From positions 186,001 through 250,000 of the forward strand of contig NZ_BAABFA010000008.1 of NCBI RefSeq assembly GCF_039540515.1: DNA of 64,000 nucleotides, read 5' to 3'. This DNA comes from Nemorincola caseinilytica (GTDB taxonomy: Bacteria; Bacteroidota; Bacteroidia; Chitinophagales; Chitinophagaceae). This document shows positions 62,555 to 64,000 of this stretch, in pieces. Within the stretch, counting starts at the first letter, position 1; each line of letters starts with the position of its first letter. The notes under the pieces were generated by a model that was not told where the DNA came from, made no database searches, and saw nothing but the letters and a program-made list of their open reading frames with translations. The position numbers and the translations under genes were made by a program.

Positions 62555-63838
62555 TTAGTGTGCTACTACTATTTGTTTTACTATGCTGCCTTCTACACCG
62601 CCATTGATGCTAACGATGTAGTTGCCGGCCGCCAGGTCTGCTACCGACATGGTAACTGTCTGTGTGGCGCCGAAAGGAACAGCTATGGTCTTTATGGTAC
62701 GGCCCATCATGTCTGTCAGCGTTATGGTGCTGGCCTGTGCTGTGTTCCAGTTCAGGCTTATGTTCACAGAGTTCTGTGCAGGTACGGGGAACAGGTTGGC
62801 ATTGCCAGCATTGTTGCTCACGTTCTTCACAGAAGTGAAGGTGCCATAGTAATGGTTGGTCCTTGTATCGCCGAATGCATACGTCCAGCCTATGCTGATG
62901 TCGTTAGACTGACGCGTGGCCGATGTAAGCTGGCCATTGCTGTTGTATGTATAGGCGAACTTATACACATCTTCCCATGAGCCTGTACCTGCAGTATCCC
63001 ATGTCTGGTCTACTTCGGTCAGGGGGTTAGTGCCGCTGAAGTTGCTGTACACCTTCATCATATCGTTCACGAAGGCAGTGCCATCATATGTCTGGTGCTT
63101 CTCTGTCGTACGCTTTGTGTTGGTGGTGTCGTAGGTGTAGCTATACATTTCTGTATTGTCCCAGCCTGCGCCGTTCCATGTGGCCGACGTTGAAGACAGC
63201 ATCTTGTTGGCGCTGTTGTAGGTATAGTCTACTTTGTTGGTGAACACAGGCGTGCTAGATACGAAGGTATTGCCTGTTTCGTTTATCACATTGCCCGATG
63301 GGTCGTAGTAATAAGTTATCTGGCTGCTGGGCACATATGCGCTTACGCCATCCCACAGCTGGTACTGGTCGTAAGACAGCTGGTTGGCAGCATTGTAGGT
63401 ATATACGTTCCTCGAGTCTGTGATCCAGGCCGAAGTACCATCCCAATGCTGTATCACCATGCTGGCCTTCTTGTTGGCGCTGTTGTATGTATATATGTAT
63501 TTGAACTGGTTGGTCCATGTCATCAAAACAGCATCCCACACTTGCGATACCTTGGAAACAAGGTTATTGGCCGCATCGAACTCCTGTACCCAGCGAGAGT
63601 CGTTGTTCAGCGTATCGCCCGCAAAGTTCCACATGGTAGCATTATCGAACTTCAGCAGGTTCTTCAGGTCGCCGCCCCTGGCCGTAGACAGGTAGTTGTA
63701 AGCTGTAGAATCGGTACGCATGAATTCTGCACCATTGTGCGTCCAGTGGGCCGTTGCTGTCAGTCGTGATTGCGCATGGGTGTTCTGGCAAAGCAGTACA
63801 GGTAATGCAAGAGTTAAGAGTAGCTTTGTTTTGTTCAT
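62555..63838 (-). CDS. Secreted YD-like repeat protein with T9SS type-A sorting domain
   Basis: 427 residues from ATG 63838. Signal peptide LLLTLALPVLLCQNTHAQ. The body (~60-340) is made of ~40-residue aromatic repeats, each with a YTYN-x-ANxxxS block and a WDGxxxW block (IYTYNSANKKASMVIQHWDG, VYTYNAANQLSYDQYQLWDG). The last ~80 residues are a T9SS type-A domain (ANLFPVPAQNSVNISLNW, ITLTDMMGRTI, LAAGNYIVSI). The architecture matches the 494-aa protein at 36827-38311. Tyr/Trp-rich repeats suggest carbohydrate or surface binding. Likely a cell-surface structural protein; no enzymatic motif. Confidence 0.88.
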   Translation of the reverse strand: MNKTKLLLTLALPVLLCQNTHAQSRLTATAHWTHNGAEFMRTDSTAYNYLSTARGGDLKNLLKFDNATMWNFAGDTLNNDSRWVQEFDAANNLVSKVSQVWDAVLMTWTNQFKYIYTYNSANKKASMVIQHWDGTSAWITDSRNVYTYNAANQLSYDQYQLWDGVSAYVPSSQITYYYDPSGNVINETGNTFVSSTPVFTNKVDYTYNSANKMLSSTSATWNGAGWDNTEMYSYTYDTTNTKRTTEKHQTYDGTAFVNDMMKVYSNFSGTNPLTEVDQTWDTAGTGSWEDVYKFAYTYNSNGQLTSATRQSNDISIGWTYAFGDTRTNHYYGTFTSVKNVSNNAGNANLFPVPAQNSVNISLNWNTAQASTITLTDMMGRTIKTIAVPFGATQTVTMSVADLAAGNYIVSINGGVEGSIVKQIVVAH

Positions 63839-64000
63839 AAAAGGCAATTTAATTAGATCAGTTTTAGTATAAGCTGAAAATTCATACAATGATAGTGATA
63901 ATTTCTGTGAAAATGCAAATTTCGGCTCAAAATTGCATGCCGTACCCTTTCATCGGCCATCAGTACACACCTGCGTATACATCCTCCTACACAAGTGCGA

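Overview
The window is a 64-kb chromosomal segment from a member of the Bacteroidota, most likely a Chitinophagales/Chitinophagaceae-type bacterium. The evidence: four secreted proteins carry type IX secretion (T9SS) C-terminal sorting domains; there are CarboxypepD_reg, DUF4402, Omp28, WbqC and OstA-like proteins; many genes have a Bacteroidota-type -7 box (TAnnTTTG); and Shine-Dalgarno sequences are generally absent. Isoleucine is written mainly as ATA (20 of 25 Ile codons in gcvT, counted by eye), a strong signature of this genome. I saw no rRNA, tRNA, CRISPR array, prophage or insertion sequence.

Layout. 1-3.9 kb: end of a CoA-binding protein, a compact PIN-domain toxin-antitoxin pair, two tandem paralogous membrane proteins (Cys-rich N-terminus plus CarboxypepD_reg-like domain) and a PAS histidine kinase. 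4.6-8.3 kb: DUF2339/DUF3999 membrane pair. 8.4-15.4 kb: polA, an aldo/keto reductase, recQ, a small SET-domain protein and a lipoprotein. 15.5-18 kb: gcvT, pyrH and an Ala/Pro-rich mini-lipoprotein. 18-20.1 kb: translationally coupled WbqC, DegT-like and GNAT genes, probably for sugar or glycolipid modification. 20.3-23.7 kb: icmF, a fused B12-dependent acyl-CoA mutase. 24-31.4 kb: tamB and a lipoprotein TamA homologue (TamL type). 31.4-34.3 kb: AI-2E-family permease, GyrI-like protein and EamA transporter. 34.5-38.3 kb: secreted proteins, including a DUF4402 protein, a protein-glutaminase homologue and a T9SS cargo. 38.4-43.5 kb: aroB-aroA-aroC, a T9SS cargo and a DUF6580-like membrane protein. 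43.8-49.7 kb: dinucleotide-binding protein, Omp28 lipoprotein, then an envelope operon (MlaD/MCE, OstA-like, bamD) ending in rpoZ. 49.8-57.5 kb: uvrA, a ParE/RelE-type toxin-antitoxin pair, a secreted protein with a possible clan-CD-like Cys/His pair, an SGNH hydrolase and a dienelactone-hydrolase-like protein. 57.5-64 kb: a large Ig-like repeat adhesin with type-B sorting domain, a GltD-like FeS flavoprotein and a YD-like repeat T9SS cargo.

The most unusual observation is at 35.2-36.7 kb. A lipoprotein version of bacterial protein-glutaminase (Cys/His/Asp triad conserved) overlaps a downstream gene for a small lipoprotein whose C-terminal half resembles the enzyme's own propeptide. This looks like an enzyme with a detached, membrane-anchored propeptide-like partner, possibly an inhibitor, immunity protein or chaperone. 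Much of the rest is housekeeping DNA repair, aromatic amino acid synthesis and outer-membrane biogenesis, interleaved with surface and secreted proteins.
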